Positions 18,725 to 28,890 of a stretch of 64,000 nt of DNA are shown here, in pieces. The stretch spans positions 124,001 to 188,000 of the forward strand of contig NZ_JAVHXT010000005.1 in assembly GCF_031119335.1 (NCBI RefSeq), given 5' to 3'. The notes beneath the pieces were generated by a model. That model saw nothing but the letters and a program-made list of their open reading frames with translations. It had not been told where the DNA came from and searched no databases. The translations under genes were made by a program, and so were the position numbers. Every line of letters starts with the position of its first letter. Positions within the stretch are counted from its first letter, which is position 1. Source of the DNA: Pedobacter sp. (lineage in GTDB: Bacteria > Bacteroidota > Bacteroidia > Sphingobacteriales > Sphingobacteriaceae).

Positions 18725-20596
18725 TTATTCTTGTACTGGCTTGTTAGCTGCCTCCCACTCCTTCTGTATACGCTCAGCTTCTTCGTTACCTTCAAAATCG
18801 TGAGGTAAGTTAGAGCTCATTGTTTCAGAGAAAGGCACAGTTTGCGGAATAAAATCTTCTGCCGCACCTGGCTTACTATAATCGTAAGGCCAACGATACA
18901 CAGTTGGAATTTCACCTGGCCAGTTACCATGTAAACGCTCAACTGGTGTAGTCCATTCTAAAGTGTTAGCTCCCCAAGGGTTTTGAGTTGCTTTTTTACC
19001 TCTAAAAATAGAATAGAAGAAGTTGAACAAGAATGCAATTTGAGCCAAACCAGCAACAATTGCTGCCCAAGTTACAAATACGTTAACGGTTAACCATTTG
19101 TTCATAAACTCGAACTCCGTAAATGCATAGTAACGACGAGGTACGCCATCTAAACCTAAGAAGTGTAGCGGGAAGAATACCAAGTACGCACAAATGAAAG
19201 TTAACCAGAAGTGCAAATAAGCTAACTTAGGGTTCATCATTCTACCGAACATTTTCGGGAACCAGTGATAAACACCTGCCAACATACCAAAGATAGCAGC
19301 AGAACCCATTACCAAGTGGAAGTGAGCAACTACGAAATAAGTATCGTGCAAGTTAATATCTAATGATGCATTACCTAAGAAGATACCAGTTAAACCACCA
19401 GAGATAAAGAAAGATACTAAACCAATTGCAAATAACATTGCTGGTGTAAAACGGATATTACCTCTCCAAAGCGTAGCTAAATAGTTAAATGTTTTTACAG
19501 CTGATGGTACCGCAATAATCAACGTGGTAATCATAAATACACCACCTAATAACGGGTTCATACCTGTTACGAACATATGGTGACCCCATACGATAAATGA
19601 TAATACTGTGATACCGATTAGAGAGTAAACCATTGCATGGTAACCGAAAATTGGTTTTCTTGAGTTTACAGAAATAATCTCTGAAGAGATACCCAATGCC
19701 GGCATAATTACGATATATACCTCTGGGTGACCTAAGAACCAGAATAAGTGTTGCCACAAAATTGGAGAACCACCTTCGTTTGGTAAAATTTCGGTACCAA
19801 ACACTAAATCTGATAAGTAAAAACTTGTACCAAAACTACGATCGAATATTAACAGAACCACACCAGCAACTAAAACTGGAAAAGATAGAATACCTAAAAC
19901 AGCAGTTAAGAATATTGCCCAGATAGTTAAAGGCATTTTCCAAAGATCCATACCTTTTGTACGCATATTCAAAATAGTAGCTACATAGTTCAAACTACCC
20001 ATTAATGAAGAGGCTACGAAAATTACCATACTGATTAACCACAAAGTCATACCGATTTGAGAACCAGGCATTGCTTTTGGCACAGCCGATAACGGAGGAT
20101 AGATGGTCCAACCACCACTTGCTGGGCCTGTTTGCGTAAAGAAAGAAGCCATCATGATGATACAAGCTACTAGGAAGAACCAGTAAGAAAGCATGTTCAT
20201 GAAAGGTGAAGCCATATCTCTGGCACCAAGTTGCAATGGTATTAATAAGTTACTGAAAGTACCACTTAAACCAGCTGTTAGTACAAAGAATACCATAATG
20301 GTACCGTGAATTGTTACCAATGCTAAGAAAAAGTCTGGTTTAATTCTTCCTCCCTCTGCCCATTTACCTAAAAATGTTTCTAATAAAGGAAAAGTTTTAT
20401 CTGGCCATGCAAGCTGTAACCTAAATAAAATAGATAGGATCATTGCTATAACTGCCATAATGATACCAGTTATTAAAAACTGCTTGGCAATCATTTTATG
20501 ATCTTGACTAAACACGTATTTAGTTAAGAACGTTTCATGGTGATGGCCATGTCCATGATCGTCGTGGTGTGTATCGTGTAATGATATTGTTGACAT
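18725..20596 (-). CDS. ctaD: Cytochrome c oxidase subunit I
   Basis: A 623-residue catalytic subunit with 12 or more helices that reduces oxygen at the heme a3-CuB site. The CuB region is HLFWFLGHPEVYIVIMP (His ligand, the Glu of the D-channel and the cross-linked Tyr), so this is an A1-type enzyme. WGHHMFVTGMN supplies the His pair, and VAHFHLVMG supplies heme ligands. The N-terminal tail is His/Asp-rich and the C-terminal hydrophilic tail is long. It sits 21 bases after subunit II and closes the act-oxidase operon ahead of a strong hairpin. Confidence 0.96.
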   Translation of the reverse strand: MSTISLHDTHHDDHGHGHHHETFLTKYVFSQDHKMIAKQFLITGIIMAVIAMILSILFRLQLAWPDKTFPLLETFLGKWAEGGRIKPDFFLALVTIHGTIMVFFVLTAGLSGTFSNLLIPLQLGARDMASPFMNMLSYWFFLVACIIMMASFFTQTGPASGGWTIYPPLSAVPKAMPGSQIGMTLWLISMVIFVASSLMGSLNYVATILNMRTKGMDLWKMPLTIWAIFLTAVLGILSFPVLVAGVVLLIFDRSFGTSFYLSDLVFGTEILPNEGGSPILWQHLFWFLGHPEVYIVIMPALGISSEIISVNSRKPIFGYHAMVYSLIGITVLSFIVWGHHMFVTGMNPLLGGVFMITTLIIAVPSAVKTFNYLATLWRGNIRFTPAMLFAIGLVSFFISGGLTGIFLGNASLDINLHDTYFVVAHFHLVMGSAAIFGMLAGVYHWFPKMFGRMMNPKLAYLHFWLTFICAYLVFFPLHFLGLDGVPRRYYAFTEFEFMNKWLTVNVFVTWAAIVAGLAQIAFLFNFFYSIFRGKKATQNPWGANTLEWTTPVERLHGNWPGEIPTVYRWPYDYSKPGAAEDFIPQTVPFSETMSSNLPHDFEGNEEAERIQKEWEAANKPVQE

Positions 20597-20617
20597 AATA
20601 AGGTTTTTCCAGTATTA

Positions 20618-21874
20618 TTATTTTTTTAAAGCTAATTGGTTTTTCACATCTAATTCTACCTTCGCAGCAGTAGCTGTAGTATCAGCTGGTGCCTCGGTTG
20701 CTGCCGGAGCCGCTTCCTCTGCCACCACTGGCAAATTAAATGCTTTTCTTAAATCGTTGGTTAAATAAGGAGCTTGTTGGCTCAACCACTCTTTATATTC
20801 TGCTTCACTAACAACTCTTACATTTTTCTGCATGTTAAAGTGGTTAGCACCGCAAATTTTAGCACATAATAAAATGTAGTTAAATTTCGGATCGTTCAAT
20901 TTTGTTCTCATCTCTTCGGTAGTAACCGTTGGAGTGAACTCAAAATAAGTTTGCATACCTGGTACAGTATTTAATTGCACTCTAAAATGAGGCATATAAA
21001 AACTGTGGATTACGTCTTTACTCGCCAAAGTGAAACGCACTGGTTTGTTAACCGGAAGTACAATTTCATCAGCTAATAAATCATCTAAACTGTTTTTATC
21101 GTTAAAATCGATACCTAAACCGTTGATAGCTGTTGTTAATTTATAGTTTCTTTTACCTACAATAGCATCAGCTCCCGGATAACGGATATCCCATAAGAAC
21201 TGAGAAGAAACCACTTCAATATTTAAAGGTCTGTTGTTTGGATCTTCTGCTTTATAGAAAATAGATCTCCAAGTTAAAAAGCCTTTCAATACCAATAAAG
21301 TCAATACTAAAGCTGGAACGATAGTCCAAATTTTCTCGATAGTATTGTTATGTGGGTAGTAATATGCTTTTCTCTTCGCAGAATATCTGTAGATGTAAGC
21401 AAATACAAATAATACAATGTGAGTAAGGATAAATACAATAGTCGTAATGATTAATGTTAGCTTAAACATTTCATCAATACGTTTACCATGCTCAGATGCA
21501 GCTTCTTGCATATGAGAGATCATGCTACCATGTACCGAGTATTCCCAATAAACACCATATAATCCCACTACCAAGAATAGTGCAAAAATTATTGCGTTTA
21601 CGGTATCCCAGTTTATTCCTTCTGGCTTGCCTTGTGTTTCGCGAGTAAGTTCATATACTTTTAAAGCCTTACCTACAATTGCAATGAATAAACATAGCAG
21701 CAAGAACAACAACACATAAAATAATGCAGATTTATGTATTGGTCCCATATCTACAGGTTTAGCCGTAGCGGCTGCTGCTGCTTCTTGAGCAAAGGCATTA
21801 GCGCTAGAGAATACGGTAAATATTACCGCTAGGGCTGCCATTGTTTTATTAACTATTAATTTTCTTAAACTCAT
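20618..21874 (-). CDS. ctaC: Cytochrome c oxidase subunit II (CuA subunit)
   Basis: A 418-residue subunit II. It has a signal peptide ending ANAFAQ, three hydrophobic segments instead of the usual two, and the periplasmic cupredoxin domain with the aromatic strand SSQFLWDIRYPG. The CuA site is CAKICGANHFNM (about 335-346), with both Cys, His and Met in place, and the upstream His is in KDVIHSFYMPHF. The Ala/Pro/Thr-rich C-terminus carries no CxxCH, so this is not a caa3-type fusion. It therefore needs an outside electron donor, probably the monoheme domain of alternative complex III encoded just upstream. Confidence 0.95.
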   Translation of the reverse strand: MSLRKLIVNKTMAALAVIFTVFSSANAFAQEAAAAATAKPVDMGPIHKSALFYVLLFLLLCLFIAIVGKALKVYELTRETQGKPEGINWDTVNAIIFALFLVVGLYGVYWEYSVHGSMISHMQEAASEHGKRIDEMFKLTLIITTIVFILTHIVLFVFAYIYRYSAKRKAYYYPHNNTIEKIWTIVPALVLTLLVLKGFLTWRSIFYKAEDPNNRPLNIEVVSSQFLWDIRYPGADAIVGKRNYKLTTAINGLGIDFNDKNSLDDLLADEIVLPVNKPVRFTLASKDVIHSFYMPHFRVQLNTVPGMQTYFEFTPTVTTEEMRTKLNDPKFNYILLCAKICGANHFNMQKNVRVVSEAEYKEWLSQQAPYLTNDLRKAFNLPVVAEEAAPAATEAPADTTATAAKVELDVKNQLALKK

Positions 21875-21930
21875 TTTCTTTAAAAGTAGTACGATGTACT
21901 GTTTTATATTATTTGTTTAATTGGTACTGA

Positions 21931-23172
21931 TTATAAGTGGTGGTTTAAACTCTCTTGTAAGAAAGGGTGATTTTTCGCCACCATTGGTTTTTTGCTTAAT
22001 GCACTTAACACGGTAAAGGTAAATAAACCTATAAAACCTGCTGCTATGCCTAGCTCCAAAATTCCGAAACCACTACCATCTTTAGCGCCAAATTCGAATA
22101 TACCTGGCATAATCATTTGGTAGTAATCTACCCAGTGACCACATACTACGATGATAGAAACTGTTAACAAGAGATTCTCACTTCTTTTGTTATCACGATC
22201 CATTAATAATAATAATGGAGTTAAGAAGTTTAACACAATGTTAAGATAGAACCAGAACTCGTAGCTGTTAAAACGTTTGTGGAAATACACAGTCTCTTCA
22301 GACATGTTGGCATAGTAGATCAATAAGAATTGAGCAAACCATACGTAAGTCCAGAAGATAGAGAAACCAAAAATAAACTGTCCTAAATTGTGTAGGTGAC
22401 TATTGTTAACCCAGCTCATGTAACCTGCTTTTCTCAATAAGATAATGATGATAGCAATGATAGCTAACGTACTTACCCACATTGAAGCAAAGTTATACCA
22501 ACCAAACATAGTTGAAAACCAGTGTGCCTCTAATGACATGATGTTATCAAAAGCGAAGATTGGTGTAGTAAAACCGTAGATTACTAAGAAGATACAAGAG
22601 TACTTGAAGCTTTTATTGTATGATGTCAATCCGCCAGTTAAGTCTTCGTTATACGACCATTTAGTTACGAAATGAGCGAATAAAGCATATGAACCCATAA
22701 ACACTACCTGTCTGATCATGAAGAAAGGTACGTTCAAAAATACAGCTTTACCAGCAATAATTTTATCGTAGTTGGGCGAGCTAGGGTCTGTTAAACCTTC
22801 TGCGTGCCAGTGGTGATACAAGTTATGAGTGTATAAACCTAATCCAGTAATAACGATTAAGATTAAAGCTGCTATTGGCAAATTTTTAGCCATAGCTTGC
22901 GGTACACGTAAAATAGACGCCGACCATCCAGCTTGTGCTACAAACTGAATTGCTAAAAAGAAAGTAGCCGACATACATACGCAAGCGAAATAATAGCCCA
23001 TCAACAATAGATTGGCATAAGTACGCTCGTGCATTTGATGTGCATGTTCGTGATTAAAAAACAAGCCATAAGCTATTGTTAAAATACCAACTGCGATACC
23101 AACAATACTCAGGATTTTTGCTTTTCCAGTAAACTCAAACTGTTCACTTAAATTATAATGATGAGTTCCCAT
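21931..23172 (-). CDS. actF: Alternative complex III subunit ActF
   Basis: A 413-residue membrane protein with about ten helices, the smaller NrfD/PsrC-like subunit of alternative complex III (quinol:cytochrome c oxidoreductase). It begins MGTHHYNLSEQFEFTGKAKI and contains LEAHWFSTMFGWYNFASMW and FSIFWTYVWFAQFLLIYYAN, both typical of ActF. Like ActC it is thought to form a membrane half-channel; it has no cofactor of its own. It lies between actE and ctaC, which completes the usual actABCDEF-oxidase gene order. Confidence 0.93.
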   Translation of the reverse strand: MGTHHYNLSEQFEFTGKAKILSIVGIAVGILTIAYGLFFNHEHAHQMHERTYANLLLMGYYFACVCMSATFFLAIQFVAQAGWSASILRVPQAMAKNLPIAALILIVITGLGLYTHNLYHHWHAEGLTDPSSPNYDKIIAGKAVFLNVPFFMIRQVVFMGSYALFAHFVTKWSYNEDLTGGLTSYNKSFKYSCIFLVIYGFTTPIFAFDNIMSLEAHWFSTMFGWYNFASMWVSTLAIIAIIIILLRKAGYMSWVNNSHLHNLGQFIFGFSIFWTYVWFAQFLLIYYANMSEETVYFHKRFNSYEFWFYLNIVLNFLTPLLLLMDRDNKRSENLLLTVSIIVVCGHWVDYYQMIMPGIFEFGAKDGSGFGILELGIAAGFIGLFTFTVLSALSKKPMVAKNHPFLQESLNHHL

Positions 23173-23187
23173 TTATATCTGCTTTTC

Positions 23188-23772
23188 TTATTTTTTTTGT
23201 AATTGTTGAACATACATCACCACTTTCCATCTTTCATCTGGGCTAAGTTGCGAAGCATGAGATCCCATTGCATTTAAACCATACATAATTGTGTGGTAAA
23301 TTTTTCCTGCAGGCATATCTTGCATTAACCCACCACGAGATGAGTTTGCATCAGCACCGTGATATGAAGGCACACCTGAGATACCTTTATCCAACTTAAC
23401 GATATGACCTTGACCGTCACCAGCATCACCGTGGCAAGGCGCACAGAAAACTGTGTAAAAGTGCTTACCTTCTGTTAAATTTTGTTCTGTTAATGCCAAT
23501 GGATTTACCAAAGCTACAGATGCTTCATAACCTTCTTTAGTGTTAGGATATTCGTATCTGATATAATCAACAGGAGTTGTATTTGGTGGCGGTGTTTGTG
23601 AAGTTGCACCGTTAGCAAAATTCTTGTTTGGCTGATCCTGATTGTAAGCAATAGGATCGTACATATTTCTTGCGAACTCTAAGCCTGTGCTTTTGTTATC
23701 TCTACAAGCCGAAAGCATTGCTACAGAAGCCAATAAGCCGAATGCTCCTAAAACAATTTTATTCTTATTCAT
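23188..23772 (-). CDS. actE: Alternative complex III subunit ActE, monoheme cytochrome c lipoprotein
   Basis: About 194 residues. It has a lipoprotein signal (MLSAC, Cys23 from the chosen start) and one heme-binding motif CAPCH at about 110-114, with a later Met candidate in the QDMPAGKIYHTIMYGL region for the axial ligand. It hands electrons from the ActB/ActA side to an oxidase. I chose ATG at 23772 (MNKNKIVLG) over the one at 23793 because it gives a normal lipoprotein signal; either start overlaps the end of actD (by 8 or 29 bases), which implies translational coupling. Confidence 0.92.
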   Translation of the reverse strand: MNKNKIVLGAFGLLASVAMLSACRDNKSTGLEFARNMYDPIAYNQDQPNKNFANGATSQTPPPNTTPVDYIRYEYPNTKEGYEASVALVNPLALTEQNLTEGKHFYTVFCAPCHGDAGDGQGHIVKLDKGISGVPSYHGADANSSRGGLMQDMPAGKIYHTIMYGLNAMGSHASQLSPDERWKVVMYVQQLQKK

Positions 23773-24301
23773 AGCTAATATACTTCCTTTCATTATGCTT
23801 CACTTCTAGAGCTCCTGCACTTTTTAAAAGTTCATCAATTTTATCATGTTCTGCATTTTGTTTTGCATCAATTGCAATTACAAAACGGTCGTCAGTAGCA
23901 CGTAAATCCATTACTCTTGGCGCTCTACCCGGGAATAAGTGAGTAGATGCATAGTAAGATCCAACTAGACCAAACGCACAGAACAAAATAGTTAATTCGA
24001 AAGTAATAGGCACAAAGTCTGGAAATGCAAAGTGCGTTTTACCCCCAATATTTACTGGCCAATCTACCACCGTAGCTAAATAAACTCCAGTAAGCATGGT
24101 AATTGTACCTGTAATTCCGAAAAAGAAAGCGGCAATATCTAATCTAGATCTTTTAACGCCTAATTTCGCTTCGATACCGTGAATAGGCATTGGTGTATAA
24201 ACATCATAAATGGAGATGTTATTTTCCTGCAATTTCTTGATGCCTGTTAGCATCTCATCAGGATCGCCAAAGCTGCCTAAAATATATTTGATATTACTCA
24301 T
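23765..24301 (-). CDS. actD: Alternative complex III subunit ActD (DUF3341)
   Basis: A 178-residue protein with a soluble N-terminal domain (YILGSFGDPDEMLTGIKKLQ, IYDVYTPMPIHG), two membrane helices (about 58-82 and 98-120) and a soluble tail. This is the DUF3341 architecture of ActD. It contacts ActC and ActF in the complex and carries no cofactor. It starts 2 bases after actC and overlaps actE. Confidence 0.92.
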   Translation of the reverse strand: MSNIKYILGSFGDPDEMLTGIKKLQENNISIYDVYTPMPIHGIEAKLGVKRSRLDIAAFFFGITGTITMLTGVYLATVVDWPVNIGGKTHFAFPDFVPITFELTILFCAFGLVGSYYASTHLFPGRAPRVMDLRATDDRFVIAIDAKQNAEHDKIDELLKSAGALEVKHNERKYISYE

Positions 24302-24303
24302 TG

Positions 24304-25776
24304 TTATATTTTTGCGTATTCTTCTTGTTTAACACTATCAAATTTCTCTAAAGATTCGATGTACTCTTGTACATGCTCTTTATCTAGGTTTCCTTCTTTA
24401 ATCAATTTCATCTTAGATTGCTCACTTGAGCTCTTCAAGATCATTTTAACCTCTGCAATTGCAATAGAAGGTAATACTCTTAGGAATAATAGGAACAAGG
24501 TGAAGAATACACCAATTGAACCTACGAACACGCCCACATCTACCCAAGTTGGAGAGAACATTGTCCAGCTTGATGGTAAGTAATCGCGGTGTAATGAAGT
24601 TACAATAATTACAAAACGCTCAAACCACATACCGATGTTTACCACAATAGATAGTACCCAAGTAGCTGCGATATTAGTACGAATTTTCTTGAACCATAAC
24701 AACTGTGGAGAGATTACGTTACAAGTCATCATTAACCAATATGACCAAGCGAATGGACCAGAGATACGGTTTTGAAACGCGTACATCTCATATTGTGAAC
24801 CTGAATACCAAGCGATAAATAACTCAGTTAAGTAAGCCACACCTACAATTGAACCTGTTAAGATGATGATTTTGTTCATCGATTCGATGTGGAACATAGT
24901 GATGTAGTTCTCTAAACCTAATACTTTACGTACTACCAATAATAAAGTCAATACCATTGCGAAACCTGAGAAAATCGCACCTGCCACGAAGTATGGAGGG
25001 AAGATGGTAGTGTGCCATCCTGGGATTACCGAAGTTGCAAAGTCCATTGATACAATGGTGTGTACCGAAAGTACTAGTGGTGTAGAAATACCTGCTAAGA
25101 TTAATGATACTGCCTCAAAACGTTGCCAAGTTTTTACGCTACCTGTCCAACCGAATGAGAAGATAGTATATACTTTTTTACGAACGCCTGTTGCTCTATC
25201 TCTAATAGTTGCGATATCTGGCAATAAACCTGTGTACCAGAATAATAATGATACAGAGAAATAAGTTGAGATCGCAAACATATCCCACACCAATGGTGAG
25301 TTAAAGTTTACCCAAAGTGAACCGAATTGATTTGGCAAAGGTAATACCCAATATGCTAACCAAGGACGACCCATGTGTGATACAACGTATGTAGCGGCAC
25401 AAATAACGGCGAAAATTGTCATCGCCTCTGCCGAACGGTTGATAGAGTTACGCCAGTTCTGACGGAAAAGTAATAATACTGCTGAGATTAGTGTTCCAGC
25501 GTGACCAATACCTACCCACCATACGAAACCGGTGATATCCCAAGCCCAACCAACTGTTTTATTTAATCCCCAAGCACCAATACCAAACCAGAACGTATAG
25601 CCTACAGAAACTACCCAAAGTGTAGCTCCGCAAAGTGCAAGGATAAATCCAATCCACCAAGCCTTGTTAGGTTTGTTTTCTACCGGAGATAAGATCTCTT
25701 CCGTAATTCGGGCATACGTGATGTCCTTTCCGGTAATTAATGGTTCTCTTAAAATTGATTCGTTATGTCCTGCCAT
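24304..25776 (-). CDS. actC: Alternative complex III subunit ActC (NrfD/PsrC-like)
   Basis: A 490-residue, roughly ten-helix membrane subunit related to NrfD/PsrC. The N-terminal REPLITGKDITYARITEEI and the helix signatures WVGIGHAGTLISAVLLLFRQ and LVLSVHTIVSMDFATSVIPGWHTTIFPPYFVAGA are characteristic. It is thought to hold the menaquinol site near ActB and to relay charge or protons. It is 25 bases downstream of actB. The homologous ActF is encoded three genes on. Confidence 0.95.
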   Translation of the reverse strand: MAGHNESILREPLITGKDITYARITEEILSPVENKPNKAWWIGFILALCGATLWVVSVGYTFWFGIGAWGLNKTVGWAWDITGFVWWVGIGHAGTLISAVLLLFRQNWRNSINRSAEAMTIFAVICAATYVVSHMGRPWLAYWVLPLPNQFGSLWVNFNSPLVWDMFAISTYFSVSLLFWYTGLLPDIATIRDRATGVRKKVYTIFSFGWTGSVKTWQRFEAVSLILAGISTPLVLSVHTIVSMDFATSVIPGWHTTIFPPYFVAGAIFSGFAMVLTLLLVVRKVLGLENYITMFHIESMNKIIILTGSIVGVAYLTELFIAWYSGSQYEMYAFQNRISGPFAWSYWLMMTCNVISPQLLWFKKIRTNIAATWVLSIVVNIGMWFERFVIIVTSLHRDYLPSSWTMFSPTWVDVGVFVGSIGVFFTLFLLFLRVLPSIAIAEVKMILKSSSEQSKMKLIKEGNLDKEHVQEYIESLEKFDSVKQEEYAKI

Positions 25777-25801
25777 AATCTATATTACTGTAAGTAGTAG
25801 C

Positions 25802-28800
25802 TTACGCGTGTACTTCTTTTGTTTCTGAATCTATGTTTCTAATTTTTGTCATGTAACCAATACCTGGCTCAACGTTGATTTCCTCTAGTACGTAGTAAGT
25901 ACGCTCGCTACGTAATGCTTTAGAAACTTCCGAATTCGGATCGTTTTTATCACCGAAGATGATTGCGTTGGCAGAACAAGCCTCTTGACAAGCCATTTTG
26001 ATATCGCCATCTTTCAATGCACGTTTTTCTAATTTGGCAGTTAATTTACCAGCTTGGATACGTTGGATACACATTGAGCATTTCTCCATTACACCACGAG
26101 AACGGGTAGTAACATCTGGATTTAATACTAATTGAGTAAACTCGTTGTTCAAGTAGTTATCGAAACGTGAATCGTTCCAGTAGTTAAACCAGTTGAAACG
26201 ACGTACTTTGTATGGACAGTTGTTTGCACAGTAACGAGTACCTACACAACGGTTATAAGCCATGTGGTTTAAGCCGTCTGAAGAGTGTACCGTTGCCAAT
26301 ACCGGACATACAGTTTCGCAAGGTGCGTGATCACAATGTTGACATAACATTGGTTGGTGCACTACAGAAACGTTCTCTAGATTATCTAAGTGAGCAATTT
26401 CTTTCTCTTCTGTTACAGAACCGTGTTGCTCATCATTAAAGCTATAGTAACGATCGATACGTAACCAGTGCATTTCACGACGACGTCGAACCTCATCCTT
26501 ACCTACTACTGGAATATTGTTTTCTACGTTACAAGCAACGATACATGAACCACAACCTGTACAAGCATTCAAATCGATTGCCATTACCCAGTTGTTGCCC
26601 AACATTTCGTGCTTATCTGTAGTCCACAAATCGTACACTTTATGTTTATGGTGGTTACCAGAACCAGCCATTGGATCTTTCAAGAAATCTTTGAAAGTAG
26701 CTTCGCGAACAATATTTCTACCTTCGAAAGAGTAGTGAGTTTGAGTTTGTGCTAACTCAGACCATACACCAGTACCAGTTAAAGTTGCAGTAGTTGCATA
26801 CTTCATTGTACCGTTAGCATAAGTTACGAATGGGAAAGCATTTTTACCTACGTTGTTACCTGCTTTACCAGCTTTAGTACGTCCGTAACCTAAAGCTACA
26901 GATGCTGTACCCATTGCTTGTCCTGGTTGGAACAATACTGGTAAATCGATAGCATATCCGTTTTCAGCTTTAATGCTTACTACATCAAATTCTTTGTAAC
27001 CTAATTTCTCTGCTTGTTTAGGATTTAGAGCAACATAGTTATCCCAAGTTACTTTAGTTACCGGACAAGGAAACTCTTGCAAGAATGCGTTGTTTGCTTG
27101 TTTACCATCACGCATCGGCACACTTTCAAAAATTTGAAGCTCGATATCTTTTTTCAATGCTTTGCTGCTCGCTACAATAGCTGCTGCAACTGCATCTAAT
27201 GATAAAGTGAAGCCATAGCTACCAGCTGCTCTTGGAGCTGAAGTTACTACCCCAGTTTGCAATACATCTTTCCAAGTTTTACCTGCTGCTGGTAAAATAT
27301 TTTTCTCCCAGTAGTTACGTACGTATTGGTAGTAATCTTGTACCGGAGCATCTGCCCAAGTTAACAAGCTTTGCTCTGCCTGACGAGAGTTGAAAACTGG
27401 ATTGATAGTAGGTTGAACGATTGAATAGAAACCTTCGTAAGTGTTTGCATCACCCCATGACTCTAAATAGTTAGGTGTAATTGCAACAACATCAGAAAGA
27501 TCTGCTGTCTCGTCTTCTCTATCAGAGAAAGAAACTTTCAAAGCAACTTTAGCTAAACCATCAGTGAAAGCCTTAGCGTTAATTGCATCGTAAGCAGGGT
27601 TTGAATTCAAGAAGAAAACAGCACCTACATCACCTTTGTTCATTTCGTCAACTAACAATGCAAATTCTGCATCATTACCTTCGTAACGTTTACAAGGGTT
27701 ATCTAAATCGATAGTAGTACCGTAGCTACCGATAGCCACGTTAATTGCATTTACCAAAGTTTGTACAGAAACATCATTAGAACCAGCTACTAATAACGCT
27801 TTTCCTTTGTTCTGTAATAATTCTTTCGCTACTAATTTAATTGCTTTATCAGCGTTAGCATTATCTGGCAAGCCAGCGCCTGGTAAACTAGCACCAGTAA
27901 TTGCATTGTATAAAGCGATTAATGCAGGTCCTTCTTCAGATAATTTTAAAGCAATACGAGTATCGGCGTTTGTACCTGTTAAACTCATACCAGCTTCAAA
28001 CTGGAAGTGACGAGACATTTTCTTTTTCTCTAACGATTTGTAATCTCTGTTAGAAGTATATTGAGCAGTAAATTCTTCGCCGCTAATCCAAGTTCCTAAG
28101 AAATCGGCTGCAAAGCTTACAATTAAATCTGCTTTTTCGAAGTTGTATTTAGGTAACACTGCTTTACCGAAGCTGTTCTCATTAGCTTTGATGATACCTG
28201 TGTAAGAAATTGGATCATACTGAACCAATTTAGCTGTAGGGTATTTAGCCGTAAATTCTGTTACTACCGCTTTAGCCGATGGGCTATTTAAAGAGCTAGC
28301 AACAATACGGATTTGCTTACCTGAAGCTTGTACTTTGTTTAATTCGCCTTTTACGAATTTATCCAAATCAGCCCAAGTAGTTTCATCCTTCTTTAACAAA
28401 GGATTTTTTAGTTTAGAAACATCATACAAATCTAATACCGAAGCTTGTGCCTGTGCATCTGTACCACAGTTAAACGTTCCTGCATTAGGGTTAGCCTCAA
28501 TTTTAATTGGACGACCTACTACAGTTTTAACCATTACGCTGTTTCCTTTAAAACTAGAAACGTAAAAGTTAGGAATACCTGGAGTTACCTCTTCTGGTCT
28601 AACTAAGTAAGGAATTGATTTGTGTACCGGTGCTTTTTGACACGCAGCTAAAGTTACAGCTCCTAAACCAAAACCTAATGCCTTTAAAAAGTCACGGCGT
28701 GGGGTAACTGTACTTAGTCCTGCTTCACTTAAAACATCTTCTATTGGAAGCGGCTCGGCAAATTCGCTTTTGTTGTTTTCAACAAACTCGGGAGTTTTAT

Positions 28801-28843
28801 TTAACTCCTCCAAACCTTTCCAGTATTTTTTGTTGCTTTCCAT
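25802..28843 (-). CDS. actB: Alternative complex III subunit ActB, iron-sulfur/molybdopterin-like
   Basis: A 1013-residue protein that fuses a molybdopterin-oxidoreductase-like half (about 75-680) with an iron-sulfur half (about 720-1000). An RR-containing Tat-like segment is at 49-68 (RRDFLKALGFGLG, then AAC). Iron-sulfur cysteines are CTGCGSCIVAC, CQHCDHAPCETVCP, CVGTRYCANNCP, and CSMC with a later CQEAC, enough for several clusters. By family knowledge the first half binds no molybdenum. Electrons pass from quinol through these clusters to the hemes of ActA and ActE. It follows actA by 47 bases. Confidence 0.95.
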   Translation of the reverse strand: MESNKKYWKGLEELNKTPEFVENNKSEFAEPLPIEDVLSEAGLSTVTPRRDFLKALGFGLGAVTLAACQKAPVHKSIPYLVRPEEVTPGIPNFYVSSFKGNSVMVKTVVGRPIKIEANPNAGTFNCGTDAQAQASVLDLYDVSKLKNPLLKKDETTWADLDKFVKGELNKVQASGKQIRIVASSLNSPSAKAVVTEFTAKYPTAKLVQYDPISYTGIIKANENSFGKAVLPKYNFEKADLIVSFAADFLGTWISGEEFTAQYTSNRDYKSLEKKKMSRHFQFEAGMSLTGTNADTRIALKLSEEGPALIALYNAITGASLPGAGLPDNANADKAIKLVAKELLQNKGKALLVAGSNDVSVQTLVNAINVAIGSYGTTIDLDNPCKRYEGNDAEFALLVDEMNKGDVGAVFFLNSNPAYDAINAKAFTDGLAKVALKVSFSDREDETADLSDVVAITPNYLESWGDANTYEGFYSIVQPTINPVFNSRQAEQSLLTWADAPVQDYYQYVRNYWEKNILPAAGKTWKDVLQTGVVTSAPRAAGSYGFTLSLDAVAAAIVASSKALKKDIELQIFESVPMRDGKQANNAFLQEFPCPVTKVTWDNYVALNPKQAEKLGYKEFDVVSIKAENGYAIDLPVLFQPGQAMGTASVALGYGRTKAGKAGNNVGKNAFPFVTYANGTMKYATTATLTGTGVWSELAQTQTHYSFEGRNIVREATFKDFLKDPMAGSGNHHKHKVYDLWTTDKHEMLGNNWVMAIDLNACTGCGSCIVACNVENNIPVVGKDEVRRRREMHWLRIDRYYSFNDEQHGSVTEEKEIAHLDNLENVSVVHQPMLCQHCDHAPCETVCPVLATVHSSDGLNHMAYNRCVGTRYCANNCPYKVRRFNWFNYWNDSRFDNYLNNEFTQLVLNPDVTTRSRGVMEKCSMCIQRIQAGKLTAKLEKRALKDGDIKMACQEACSANAIIFGDKNDPNSEVSKALRSERTYYVLEEINVEPGIGYMTKIRNIDSETKEVHA

Positions 28844-28890
28844 TTAAGCTATATTACTGTTTATCGAACGTTCTTAAAAAACTCTATTTA

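Noticed and set aside
20618..21874. caa3-type oxidase subunit II with fused cytochrome c
   Set aside because: The C-terminal tail is Ala/Pro-rich and contains no CxxCH.
25802..28843. True molybdenum oxidoreductase
   Set aside because: The gene order and its fused iron-sulfur half identify it as ActB, whose molybdopterin-like half is known to lack the cofactor.
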